Source of the DNA: Diphasiastrum complanatum
Taxonomy: Eukaryota > Streptophyta > Lycopodiopsida > Lycopodiales > Lycopodiaceae
Reading direction: 5' to 3'
DNA length: 64,000 bases
Assembly: GCA_029204225.1 (NCBI GenBank)
Contig: CM055097.1
Location: 33,604,804-33,668,803 of the forward strand
Position 1 is the stretch's first letter. The number at the start of each line of letters is the position of its first letter. The translations under genes and the position numbers were made by a program. Below, piece after piece: positions 16,581 to 27,700 of the stretch. Below the pieces are notes generated by a model that did no database searches, had not been told where the DNA came from, and saw only the letters and a list, made by a program, of their open reading frames with translations.

Positions 16581-18288
16581 GGATCCTTATTTGGTATCAG
16601 AGCCTAAAGGCTTAAATGAGCTAAATCCTTGGTTTTCATTCAATTTGATCACAATTTTTTATCTAAATCTTGTGTAGATTGGATCTTAGCATCTAGTATT
16701 GATTCTAGAACTCAAAGTGAGTCAAATACATTGGAGATTGGTGTTGTGTGACTTCATTTGCAGGTGTTTAGGTGTCTAAAACCAGAGGCAAAGTTGAATT
16801 CAATTCACATTACCAAGATAGCAAGTTTTTGCTTGCTCCAAGCATTGATTTCTAAGCGAGTTTTGGAGGTGATTTCATAGAGGAGGCTTTCTAGCATTCA
16901 AGGAGAGGGAAGATCAGAGTTTTGGGGACTCTTCAAGGCTGTTCTAAGGTGTATTAGGCACCTCATAAAGTGATTTAGGTTCAGTCCGACCATTGCTTGA
17001 CTTATGCACCAAATTAGATCAATTTTTCATCAATTTTGATCATTTTTTGCTTGTGATTGGATAGTAGATTGTGTTGCATCCTCATTAAGTTCCATTTAGA
17101 TCTTTTACAAGTGATTTTGGAAGTATATTAGGTTGCTGAAATTCACTCTTGATCAGATCATTTGGAAGCTTTAATGTTCTTTATAGAAAGAGGGGCAATT
17201 CTACTAGTATTGTCTACTTCAATCAAGCAAGTGCATTGTTTCTAGTATTCTATGATTTGATTTTGTTAGACATCATTCTTAGATCTTTATAGGAAGTCTA
17301 TTACTGATCTTTTCAGGTCCCTAAGAAGTGGGATAAGGTAGACCTTCAATCAAATCAATAGAAGTAACCTTCATTTGTGTCAAGTCCTTGATTAGGAGAC
17401 TAGATGGCATCTATAAATGCATATCTTTTGGATACTAATGAAAGGCTCAACAAAACTAACTATTCCATATGGAAAGTTAGAATGGAATCCATCATGATCA
17501 TGCAAGATCTGATGGAAATTGTAAATGGTAAGGAGGGTGAACCTATTCATCCTCAAGAAAAAGCCAAATACATCAAGAGGTGCAATGTTGCACTACATTG
17601 CATAAAAATGAATGTTGCAAATGAACTCTTAAGAGAGGTAGGAGATTGCACTTCAGCTCAAGATGCTTGGGAGACTTTGCAAAAGGTCTATGAATCCAAG
17701 AACCAAACTAGAATGTTAGCTTTGAAGAATCAAATCTATAGAAGCTATCAAAAGAAAGGAGAGAGTGCACATACTTTTGTCCTAAGAGTAAAGGAATTGA
17801 ACAAAGAGCTAGCCTTTATAGGTGATCCTATCAAGGATGAAGAGCTTGTTCAACTCATATTGAATGGACTAAGCTTTGAATTTGACAATTTGGTTCAGGG
17901 ATATGCAATTATGGGTAAGCTACCCATACTTGAAGAACTCCAAGGCACACTCATGGCCGAGGAATCAAGAAGGAGCCAAATGCAAGAGAGGATGGATAGT
18001 CTTTCCATCCTAGGTGGAGATGACCAAGCTCTCTTCACCAAAGGCAAAGGCAAGTCCAAAGACAAAGTATCAACATTCAAGAAGTCTACAAAGCTTGAGG
18101 ATCAAGAAGGACCCTCAAAGGCATCTCCATCAACCACCAAAGTCAAGAAGGACAAATCAAAGGTGAAGTGCTACTATTGTAGCAAGATGGGGCATTATGC
18201 CTCGGAATGCTTCAAGAGGAAGCAAGATCAAAGCCAAGCCAACATGAGCAAAGAGGAGGAGGAGGAGAGTTCACATGAGGACTCTCTC
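16581..18288 (+). other. Inverted PBS-leader-gag segment of element D
   Basis: Begins with GGATCCTTAT (16581-16590), which matches the terminal bases of D's LTR. The primer-binding site TGGTATCAGAGCC (16592-16604), a leader of about 800 bp and gag up to codon 295 follow. At the right end gag runs straight into LTR sequence that lacks its last dozen or so bases, exactly those now found at 16581. The fit between the two breakpoints argues for one reciprocal inversion rather than two insertions. Confidence 0.75.
16592..16604 (+). other. Primer-binding site of element D (inverted)
   Basis: TGGTATCAGAGCC, complementary to initiator-Met tRNA. It lies on + although the flanking LTRs and pol are minus. 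Confidence 0.85.
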
Positions 18289-18297
18289 AACACTTGA
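17404..18297 (+). pseudogene. Element D gag
   Basis: 297 codons from ATG. They hold an N-terminal RLNKTNYSIWKVRMES block, a UBN2-type helical capsid-like region (DAWETLQKVYES, LRVKELNKELAFIG, LILNGLSFEFDNL), a K-rich linker, and the CCHC knuckle CYYCSKMGHYASEC at residues 256-269. The frame is open throughout. The last few codons and the stop are supplied by the LTR at the inversion breakpoint. It would normally continue in frame into protease. Confidence 0.92.
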
Positions 18298-18940
18298 AAT
18301 GATGAGGGAAACAATAGATTATGATTTCATAAGATTAGCACAATTTGAACCATCAAAATCCATCAAAAATCTATGCTTGAACCTCACTAAATGGCCCAAT
18401 TCCTTGAAGAAGGCTTCACACGTGTGAAAGTACGGCCTCCCACATTCTGAGTACTGTACACCAGACCTACATTCAATCCTATAATCATTAGTAATCACAA
18501 GTACTCAAACAATTATGAACATAGAGAGCAATTGCACCATTATGAGAGAAAAAACATGAAATTGCTTGATTGATTTTGGTGAGATATGATCACCTATATA
18601 TACATGATCCATCACGGTTTTGGGCAGGTATGAGTAGCCCTAAACCTATCCCTAATGCTAATTTTGGTGGATCTTTCATCCCTACCAAGTTAGGGTTGGA
18701 ATCTTGGAGATCCCTCAACAATGCAAAAATTACCAAAAATAGCTCCTATTTTTTCTCCCTTGTATCTAAGCATAATTTGGACTCATTCCAAAGGTTCTAA
18801 CACTTAGGTCTACTTGAGAACATCCTTATGAATGGAATCCTATGATATTTGGCACGTGTGACAAGCCACATCATGACCATCTAACTATTTACAAGTCATA
18901 TGACCAAAACTAGTCAAGCTAGAATTGTGAATTTTTAACA
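18289..18940 (-). repeat. 5' LTR of element D
   Basis: Same orientation as 12820-13493 with roughly a dozen visible substitutions. It begins TGTTAAAAATTC at 18940. The terminal dozen bases are missing at 18289 because of the inversion breakpoint. It carries CACACGTGTG at 18417-18426. Confidence 0.85.
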
Positions 18941-19821
18941 TGCATTAGCTAGTATCTCTAATGAAAATGTAAATGACAATGTTGTTCTGTGGCATATTTG
19001 ATTTGGACACGTGAATACAAGATCACCTTCTTATATGCTTTGCAATAATCTAGTTGATGGTTTGAATTTTCCGTCTTCATTAGATAGGAAATCTTTCTTT
19101 TGTGAATCATGCATCTATGGGAAGCACTCTAGAAGCAAGTTTCCAAATTCAAATTCCATCAAAACAAAGCATGTATCATATCTTGTACATAGCGATCTCT
19201 GTGGTCCAATGCCAACTCCGTCATTAGGAGATGCAATCTACTTTATCGCTTTCATAGATGATTATTCTAGATGGTCTACAGTCATATTCATCAAGCACAA
19301 ATCTGAAGCCTTTGAATGCTTCAAGAGATTCAAGGCCATGGCTGAGACACAAACGTCTAGGAAAGTGAAAGCACTCCAAACTGATGGTGGCCGCGAATAT
19401 ATCTCTGACGAGATGTCTGACTACATGGATGAACATGGTATTAGAAGACAATTCACCACTTCCTATTCACCTCAACAGGAATCGAACTCTTCTCAACTCA
19501 GCCAGATCCATGCTACATCAAGCACACCTACTTGCAAAGTTCTGGGCAGAAGCCACTGCCACAGCCTGTTACGTGCATAACAGATCCAGCACCAAAGCCG
19601 TCAACAACAAGATTTTTCATGAAGTTTGGCATGGGCACAAGCCTAGTGTCAGCCATTTAGAAATCTTTGGTTGTATATGTTTTGTTCACATTCCTAAACA
19701 ACTTAGGAAGAAGCTGGGCCATAGGACAAATATATGTATTTTCATTGGCTATCCTGATGAACATAAAGCTTATAAAGTTTATGATCCGTCCACCAGTGTA
19801 GTATTTGTCTCTAGGGTGTAA
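18941..19821 (+). pseudogene. Element E integrase region
   Basis: Resumes after D with VVLWHI-stop-FGHVNT (pre-integrase), CESCIYGKHSRSKFP, VHSDLCGPM and FIDDYSRW (first catalytic Asp region), and LQTDGGREY (second Asp). Then comes a frame change near 19480 into the frame that carries FWAEATATACYVHNRSS and the C-terminal SHLEIFGCICFVHIP. At least one stop and one frameshift disable it. Confidence 0.88.
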
Positions 19822-19874
19822 TATTTCAAGAACATACATACTATGACTTCAAACAACCATCGATAAACAATGCT

Positions 19875-21185
19875 ATGTCATTTCATCCTATTTTACGTAG
19901 CATGGATTCTTCCAACGTTGATGTTCCTTCTACAGAACCTGCAACTACAACTATAGAAGCCGAGCAGCCGACAGTTCTCATCATTAGATCAGACCAAGCT
20001 AGCTCGAACAGATCTGGAGAAATTCAAGAAGAAGCATCATCGTATCCTGGTCAACTAAACGTCCGCAGATCCTCACGGACTCGGACAGTTCCTAAGAGGT
20101 ATACACCTCAATCATTCTGGACTTCATCAGAAGAACCAGAGAGCCTAGCCAAAGCAAGTAACTCCAAGGATGCTGTGAAGTGGCAAGAAGCTATGGAAAG
20201 CGAGTATAACTCACTTTTGACGAATCAGACTTGGACACTAGTTGACTTCCCCACTCACAAGAGAGTTATTGACAACAAGTGGAAATTCAAAAAGAAGATC
20301 AACTTTGATGGTTCCATTGCCAAATGGAAAGCACGACTGGTGGCTAAAGGATTCACTCAAGTCCAAGAAGTGGATTATCAAGAGATTCTCAGTCATGTCA
20401 TCAAGATGCAGTCAATCAGGACTCTGATTGCGTTAGTAGTCGCAGAAGACCTCGAAATGCACCAAATGGATATCAAGACAACATTTCTCAATGGCAACAT
20501 TGAAGAGGAGCTGTATACCTTCCAACCGAAAGGATTTGAAGTCAAAGGCCAAGAGCACAAAGTCTGCAAGCTGCACAAAACAATCTACGGTCTGAAACAG
20601 ACTGCAAGAGCATGGTTCGATAGAATAAACTCTTATCTCATTCAATTAGGATTTGCAAACAATTCAGTTGACTGTAATGTTTATTCAAAGCATATATGCA
20701 CCAACTCAGTCCACATAGCTCTTTACGTAGATGATGCATTTATTCTGTCTAACGACACTTCTCTTCTGCACACTACTAAGAGTGATCTGTCAAAAGAATT
20801 TGACATGACTGATTTAGGAGCTGTTCATTCTTTGCTAGGAATTCACATTACTAGAAATAGACTTCAGAAGAAGATCTATCTTAGCCAGCAGACATATCTA
20901 AAAGGCATTTTGGAAAGGTTCCATATGTCCGATTGCAAACCAATTGATATCCCAATGGATCCAAGTATAGTATTGACTAAACTTTCTTGTGTTGAGATTG
21001 ATAGTGAAGTACTCAACTTAGCGAAGTACCCTTATCATTCACTAATCGGATCTCTAATGTATGCAATGATGTGTACTAGACCAAATTTAGCATACACTGT
21101 TAGCACGTTAAGTCAATTCATGTCTAATCCTAGGATCTCTTATTGGAAAGCATTAAAGAGAGTGATGAGATTCAGGAAAGTTTAG
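19875..21185 (+). pseudogene. Element E reverse transcriptase
   Basis: 436 codons covering the pre-RT linker and the copia RT: WKARLVAKGFTQVQEVDYQE, MHQMDIKTTFLNGNIEEELY, KTIYGLKQTARAWFD and a catalytic box YVDDAFILS. Both palm aspartates remain, though several usually fixed positions differ (e.g. ILSHV for TFAPV). The frame leaves RT at about 21175 by a shift into RNase H. Confidence 0.92.
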
Positions 21186-21712
21186 ACCACATTTTATGCT
21201 ATGATGGAAATGCTATCGACCCACTCATCCTGCGAGGCTACTCTGACTCAGATTGGGGAGGAACAGTCTCTACCAGAAAATCTACCTCCGGGTTTTGTTT
21301 CTATCTAGCAAGGGGACCGATTTCATGGAACTCAAGGAAGCAAAAATCAGTCGCGCTTTCTTCGACAGAGGCAGAGTACATCGTAGCATGTCAAGCCTCA
21401 AAAGAAACTGTATGGATCAGGTTATCACTTCACGACCTACATCACACTCAGTTTAATGCTACCACCATTTTGTGTGACAACTTGAGTTGTATTTCACTAT
21501 CACTGAATCCTAGATTTCATGGCAAATCCAAGCACATAGAAATCCAGTATCATTTCATTCGGGAGAAAGTTTTCTCAGGGCAAGTGATCCTTCAATACTG
21601 TTCCACAACAGAAATGGTCGCAGACATCTTCACCAAAGCGCTTCCCAGGATCAAGCACCATAAATTATTCAACAAGCTGAACCTGATGAAGATACCAAGG
21701 CACCAACCGTGA
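21143..21712 (+). pseudogene. Element E RNase H
   Basis: Carries GYSDSDWGGTVSTRKSTSG, SWNSRKQKSVALSSTEAEYI and the terminal VADIFTKALPRIKHHKL. It overlaps the RT frame by about 43 bases in another frame, so a frameshift separates the two. The first amino acids of the listed frame are not RNase H. Confidence 0.9.
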
Positions 21713-22177
21713 CCTTAAGGAGGACTGTTGGAAATTAAGCCCATAATTTCCTCCTTGGTGAATGACTAATTTCTATTTCATGATTCTTCTTGCATGTTTA
21801 TTGATCATTGATTTGGGGTCAGGTGAAACCAATTTTGGTTCTACATCTGCTCATCTGATACTTGCAGGAATCACAAACTTAGACAGCCAATTTATTGGAA
21901 GAACGTCTACAACGGGCTTTCGGCTGATCTTCAAGAAAGGGTAACCAATCATGTCATAGTTTGAAAGTTTAGATGTCAAGTTTAATAAGTTGAAGTCATG
22001 AAGACTTGGCCATCTTCAAGGACTTCCACAAAACTTGCATTTAGAACAAGTCTGTAGAAATACATTACTTTTTCAACAATCTACAGAAATACACTATGTT
22101 TTCAACAGCTTCGGCTTCTTCGCATTTCCCCGAAATGCGACACTTTCATAGTTCAAAAGCTTAACTATTTTTTACAC

Positions 22178-22330
22178 ACCTTCGCCTCTTTGCAAAAAAT
22201 GCAAAGAGAGAGAAAATTTCGAAGGTAATCTATTTTCATGCGTTAAGCTGTTTTAAAGACATTACCGTCTTTTTTAAAGGCACCTTCGGCTTCCTACGAA
22301 AAATGCGAAGAAAGAGAAAATTCCGAAGGT
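22178..22330. repeat. Tandem stem-loop repeats in the E LTR
   Basis: Two successive units each open with CACCTTCG and close with CGAAGG around an inner TGCAAA/ATGCAAAG or TACGAA/ATGCGAAG stem. A related half-unit (TTCGCATTTCCCCGAAATGCGA) lies at about 22110-22135. Confidence 0.6.
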
Positions 22331-22502
22331 CGTCCAAAATAAACGAGGAACATTCTAGCGACGTCCTCGTCCGCGTCAACAATGCTAAATTATTGATCGT
22401 ATATATTGTGTACAGTTGTCACAAAAGCCATATACTTCCAAGTACAACGGCTTTCCTAATTCGGTGAGAAGCATTTAATGTAATTAATACACGGATGAAG
22501 TC

Positions 22503-22510
22503 TATAAATA
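22503..22510 (+). promoter_or_regulatory. LTR TATA box
   Basis: TATAAATA inside the E LTR, in the usual place about two thirds through the LTR. Inferred to be the retrotransposon promoter. Confidence 0.55.
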
Positions 22511-23082
22511 GATCATCCAAGCACAGATCACGGGTTGCTCCGTCCATGAGACATATTATTTGAGCCTCCCAATTACGCCGTCATTTTGGTTGTAATTGCT
22601 ATTTTGTATTGTGCTTCAGTGTAATATACCAGCAACTTGCTTTTATCTGTGTACAACATAGATGAATGCTTGTTGTGATTGAATGCACTCTCATTGCTGT
22701 TTGATCGCGCTTGTTCACTCACTCCGATAAGAACACGGACGTCTACGACTCCTCAGTTTCTGATCAGACGATGGCTACTCTTTGACGCATGAGGAACTCG
22801 TGTTATCATACTACTCTTCCATTTATTTCAGAACTATACTTCACGTTGAATCTGATTTCAGTAGTACCACATACAAACCATCTCTAATCTCTTCAGTGGA
22901 CTGTACTCTTATTTTAGAGTATGAATTAATTTTTTTTTTTAAGATCCTGTTGGGCAATTAGAACACTTAAAGCTGTGATTACATCTAGCATACGCTGTTT
23001 ATTAGACTATTTTTGCATTCAGCAGTTGATTAGAACGGGAGAGCTCTCTTCTCCATTCGTGTTCTTCTATCTCCCTTGCCCC

Positions 23083-23086
<4 letters not shown>

Positions 23087-23169
<83 letters not shown>
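23087..23169. repeat. (TC)n microsatellite
   Basis: About 83 bp of TC dinucleotides just beyond the E LTR. Confidence 0.95.
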
Positions 23170-23173
<4 letters not shown>

Positions 23174-23495
23174 GTGATGGTTAGTGTTAGAGTGTGGAAG
23201 TAGCCCTAAATTGTTCCTTCACAATCTCTCTCCTCTCTCATCAATTTGTAGGATTATTTATCCATTTTCTATCTATCATGAGGTTGCCTAGACCTATTAA
23301 GAAGATGAGAACATTCTTATTTGCAAAACTTTTAAAATTGTGCATATTTGAATCCTCTTTCTCTGATATCCTAAAAGTACGCCCTACCCATAGAATTCTT
23401 GATATTAAATTATGATCTATCTAATCTGAAAATCATTGAAAATATTGCAAGCACCCTACATCAATAATATTTCCCTATGCCAGCCGTCAATGAGT

Positions 23496-23508
23496 GGCTA
23501 TGATACCA
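23496..23508 (-). other. Degenerate primer-binding site
   Basis: On minus it reads TGGTATCATAGCC, one base from the standard copia PBS, preceded by …TTACA as an LTR end. No coding sequence of this element was recognised. 23170-24360 otherwise shows no gene. Confidence 0.45.
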
Positions 23509-24359
23509 TGTAACAACATGAATATTGCAACCATCATCATAATCAAGCAATCATACTGCTAGGCAATCACACATGAACAAGCATTCAAAATCAGTGTTGG
23601 AGAGTCTCAAAACTTGATTATTGGAATATATCACGTTACAGAGCTACTAAAGCTACTTAACAAAAAGTCGCCCTTGAGCTTATGTTAATGGTACACGTGC
23701 AAACATTGCCTTCGAGTTAGGATTTGAAGGGGTAGATTGTAAAGCCCTGTCTAAGAGTTTTTGGGAAGACCTCTATAAACCATGTTTCTTTGCACAAGGT
23801 GATGATTAAAGTGGTTGAGCTTCTAGAGTGCCAATGTTGACTAGGTGCACTCTTGACCACATATCACACCAACCATCCTTGACTTTGATACCAAAGATCA
23901 TGGCAAAATAGAGGAGATATTTGAAACAAAGAGGTCTACTAAGGTCTACCATCTAATGACATCCATAGCAAGACAACACATACCCATTTTCTAATGCATG
24001 CATCATGAATCACCAATAAAAGAGTGACTATATTGCAAGTCAATGACTTGTGGTTGTTGACATTATGGAAGTTTAGGAAAAGGTGGAAGCCTCATGTTGT
24101 GTGTGATTCACATTGTTGGGTTGGAGTGTTGATTTTTGACATGCATGATGCAACGTCAACATTAGGTATGAGTGTGAATGTTGGCTTTATTCAAAGGGTG
24201 CTCTCTATTTTGTGGAAAACCTTTCATAGTCTCTTCTTAAAAGTTCCTTTCATTTGACTTGGAGGAAAACAAATCTTTTAAAATCAAAGTTTACTATGCC
24301 AATGACAGGCAATACATAATCAGATTTCAACATTATGATGTTAACATTTGTGCCTTGTA

Positions 24360-24380
24360 TTTGACCCATAAAAGAAAAGA

Positions 24381-24427
<47 letters not shown>

Positions 24428-24527
24428 ATTGCTTGCGAGGCAGGAGAGGGAGAGATTGCATTGCAGCAAGGATCGTCGGGAGCGTAATTCAGAGAGCAGG
24501 GAGGGAGGGAGTGAAGAATCAGCAAGT
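24360..24527 (+). promoter_or_regulatory. GA-rich leader/promoter region of MVD
   Basis: Directly upstream of the MVD start codon lies AAAGAAAG sequence, then (GA)n (about 24396-24421), then GGGAGGGAGGGAG. The phrase GAGATTGCATTGC occurs twice (about 24419 and 24451). No clear TATA box was seen. GA-rich leaders are known binding sites for plant BBR/BPC proteins; regulation here is inference. Confidence 0.4.
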
Positions 24528-24740
24528 ATGGGATCCGGGGAGGCATGGGTGGTGATGAGAACTGGGAGGGCGCCCAGCAACATTGCAGTGATCAAGTATT
24601 GGGGAAAGAGAGATGAGAAACTCATTCTGCCCGTCAACTCAAGCATCAGTGTCACTCTAAACCCAGATGATCTCTCGGCGACTACCACTATTGCAGCTAG
24701 CCCTGCATTTGTAGCAGATCGGCTTTGGCTCAATGGCAAG
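24528..24740 (+). CDS. MVD: MVD exon 1
   Basis: Residues 1-71, from the ATG that starts [10 protein letters not shown] to …RLWLNGK. The donor is the weak GTTGGA at 24741. Reading through hits a stop at once (GTT GGA TAA), so splicing is required. Confidence 0.93.
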
Positions 24741-27700
24741 GTTGGATAATGCTATTCTAAATGTTTTCTTTTTATGTCTTTGTTCACTTCAGAGGTTAAA
24801 CTGGGCGGTGTTGGGCAGGAGGTGTCAATGGAAAGCCAAAGGTACAAGAATTGTTTGCGGGAAATTCGAGAGCGAGCGAACGATGTAGTTGACGAGCAGA
24901 CTGGAGTGCACATAAAACGGGAGGATTGGTTGAAGTTAAAACTTCACATTGTCTCAGAGAATAACTTTCCAACTGCAGCAGGGTTGGCCTCATCAGCTGC
25001 TGGCTTTGCATGCTTAGGTGCGTCTCAGTCTTATACAGCTGCATAATATGTTTTCATCAATGCACTCTTTATGATATTTCATATTTAACAGGTAAATATT
25101 CATTTATTTAGGCTTGTAGCTTTTAGATTCTTTTGGACATTTATGTACTGCCCATATTAGAATGATGCAACCAGTTTAATTTGCTTGGATTTTCTCTGTC
25201 TTGGCACTGCAGTTTACACGCTTGCCCAGCTAATGGGAGTTAATGAAAGATACCAAGGCGAGCTTTCAGCAATTGCTAGGCAAGTATTGATTGCACATAA
25301 GCACAAATCATCCTTATGTAAATCCGGAACATGGGAGTTATTCATGGGGATCCAGAAACTAGAACCGCCAGTGCATTAATAAAACTCATCATGTTTGTCA
25401 TGAATAAGTATAGGAAAGAAAAATGCCCTTCTTGCTCAGAACACCTAATATATGAGTCTTCTAAGAGCTGCCCAAATTTGCTACAAGGAAAAAGTGCATA
25501 CCTAAGTAGTCAAATGGTATATTGCTAAAGTTTGATTGACATCTTGTAAGGTTTAGATTGTAGAAATGTTGTGTTGAATATGTTCGGCTGGTATGCTAGG
25601 TTGTCTGTAGAAACTTTTTAGCCTCCCTATAACAGTTAACATGAAACTAAAGAGATTTGGGTTTATTGTACATCTTTATCATATGTTACTTCTAGAAGGT
25701 TATTGATCTCTTCAAGAATTATTTGGGTTTAATCTGCATTGAGTCCTTTGTTCTTAGCCTTTTCAAGAAGATTTAGCATGTTGTAAACTCAAAAATTGTT
25801 ATGAGCTAAGTTTTCCCCTGTTCTTGTAGGTTCCTTTATTTTGCTACCATAATTTATACTATCAACATGAGCTCATTTGTTCATAGTGGTCTAAATTTTC
25901 AGCACCATTATTGATGGTTTGGTTTGATAATCAATCCACTATTTTTTCTGTAGATATCTTGTTAAGGCTGTTCACTTGAGTGTTGATTCGGTTCATATCA
26001 TGGTAAAAAATAATTTTGGGTATAATCTTTCCTTTCTTGTCATATTAGAAATTAAACTTGAGATAGTGAAACTAGAGATGTCCCTTTGACTATATGCTTC
26101 CAATGGTTGTTCTTGTGACCTTTTTATTTTTCCTCATTGTTGGGTCAGTACTAGTCATATGCAAATTGGTGCTTTTGTTTTCTTATTGAGACTATATGGT
26201 TATAGTGTAGGCTTGGCTCAGGAAGTGCTTGTCGAAGTCTTGATGGTGGTTTTGTGAAGTGGGACATGGGTCAGGTAATTTCTCTTCATTTTGACATGAA
26301 TTTGGTTTTCATCTTTTAGTAACTAATTGGGCTTCACCTATTAAGACCATGCGATTTCACATGATATATTGTCCATTTGAGGTAAATTATGCTAATTGCT
26401 TCATGTACAAAAAATTGTACTAAATTGGATTCGAACTTTTGATTTTTGGATTTGCTTTAAGTGTATGTTTATTAGTTGTCTCTTAACTATATGATGAGAC
26501 GTCTTATACTTTGGAGCATTTTGCCCACTAATTATGTCTTTTAATTAGGTTTTGAGCAAGTTGAATCGATAAAATGGGTTTTTTATTAAAAACATTTCCA
26601 AGTAAGCACTGTATTCAATTAGCTTTGTTTTTTAGTGCTAGCCCTCATCTTAACCACAATTGCTGTTCACCTCTCATGAAGTGATAATAGCTTAGTAATC
26701 TGGTCTTTGTCCAAATGTTTGAAAGATAATGTGGACATATGTTCATGCATGCGACCTACACCTACTCTTGGGCATTGAATAAGTCAGTAGGGGTGTCGTA
26801 GTATTTGGTCTGCTCTATGATCATATGATCTTGTGGGTACTCTCACTCATGCATAGTGGGTCCATCACAACACTCTTTGTTTCTCACATTTCTAACCCAT
26901 TTAAAGTTTCCTTCCTATTTGGAATTGGTCAAATTGGCCTATTCGACCTGTTCGAATCGGTCCTACGGTTTTCGAATTAGTGAAACAATTTTAGTATTTC
27001 AAGATTCAAATTTTTAGAAAAGCCAAAAACATAACTGCATAATGCATTGATGATAATAGATATCATGATTGAATTATAAGCATTAAAGATTTCAAATTCC
27101 ATAATTCAACGAATAACCATTTAAACTCTACCCAATACGTGTTTAATGTTACCCGACACCTCGACCTGTATTATGTATACTTTTAGGATTTGAACTTTAA
27201 AATAGTAAACCTAAAAGCGATGTCAAATCATAGATGAATCATGAAACAAATTACAATTAATTTATAAAGATGTGAACTCAAAACATTCAAATTCAACAAT
27301 CAACAATCTAGATTTTAATTTGAACTTTACATGATTCATAAAAGTGTAGTAATTCATAAGCAATCCAAACTTCAAAAGCTTAAACTTCAATGTTCTTGGT
27401 AGCTATAATTTCTACTATCTAATCTCTATAATCTATCGCCACCTCCTAATCCTACTCCAACGTTCTAACTAAGGGGTGGGTGCCTCTTGCTCTTCTTCTT
27501 CCTCTTCCTCCTCCTCATCTTCTTCTTCCTCTGCCTCCTCTTCCTCCTCTTCCTCACTGCTCTCGTCACTTGATGAAGCCCTCTTCCTCTTCTCCCATCC
27601 CAATTCCTTGATGTTGAGAAGTCGCACTTTCCCTAGTAACAGGTCCTACATAGTGCATACAATATATTTCGACTTGTTAGTAACTTACTAAGTTTTAACT

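Larger units (their letters stand above)
12820..18940 (-). mobile_element. Copia element D, inserted in E, with an internal inversion
   Basis: Two LTRs in the same (minus) orientation flank it (12820-13493 and 18289-18940). Between them pol lies on minus (13498-16580), but the PBS, leader and gag lie on + (16581-18288). Turning the 16581-18288 segment around would restore the usual order LTR-PBS-gag-pro-int-RT-RH with gag and protease in one frame, so an inversion is the simplest reading (inference). TGCAT is found at 12797-12801 and 18941-18945. It is a possible target duplication, but on the left it stands about 18 bp outside the recognisable LTR edge, so this is unresolved. Several stops and frameshifts make it non-autonomous now. 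Confidence 0.8.
21726..22870 (+). repeat. 3' LTR of element E (right end approximate)
   Basis: Starts TGTTGGAAATTAAG at 21726 right after the purine-rich AAGGAGGAC. It contains a TATA box (TATAAATA, 22503-22510) and stem-loop repeats (22100-22330). The right boundary is not defined because no second LTR of this family is present. Confidence 0.65.

Noticed and set aside
12797-18945. TGCAT on both sides of element D as a proven target duplication
   Set aside because: The left copy lies about 18 bp outside the recognisable LTR edge, and the LTR end seen beside the PBS does not include those bases. Kept only as a possibility.
24250-24739. Minus-strand ORFs overlapping the MVD start
   Set aside because: Shadows of exon 1 and of the GA-rich leader; no domain.
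24793-24818. MVD exon 2 beginning at the earlier CAG/GAG acceptor
   Set aside because: It would give a 54-bp intron and 8 extra residues not aligned with the family. The acceptor at 24818 fits length, phase and homology better.
25185-25379. MVD exon 3 reading on past 25279 ([10 protein letters not shown]…)
   Set aside because: This is intron 3; it leads to a stop and lacks family similarity, whereas the GC donor restores the frame.
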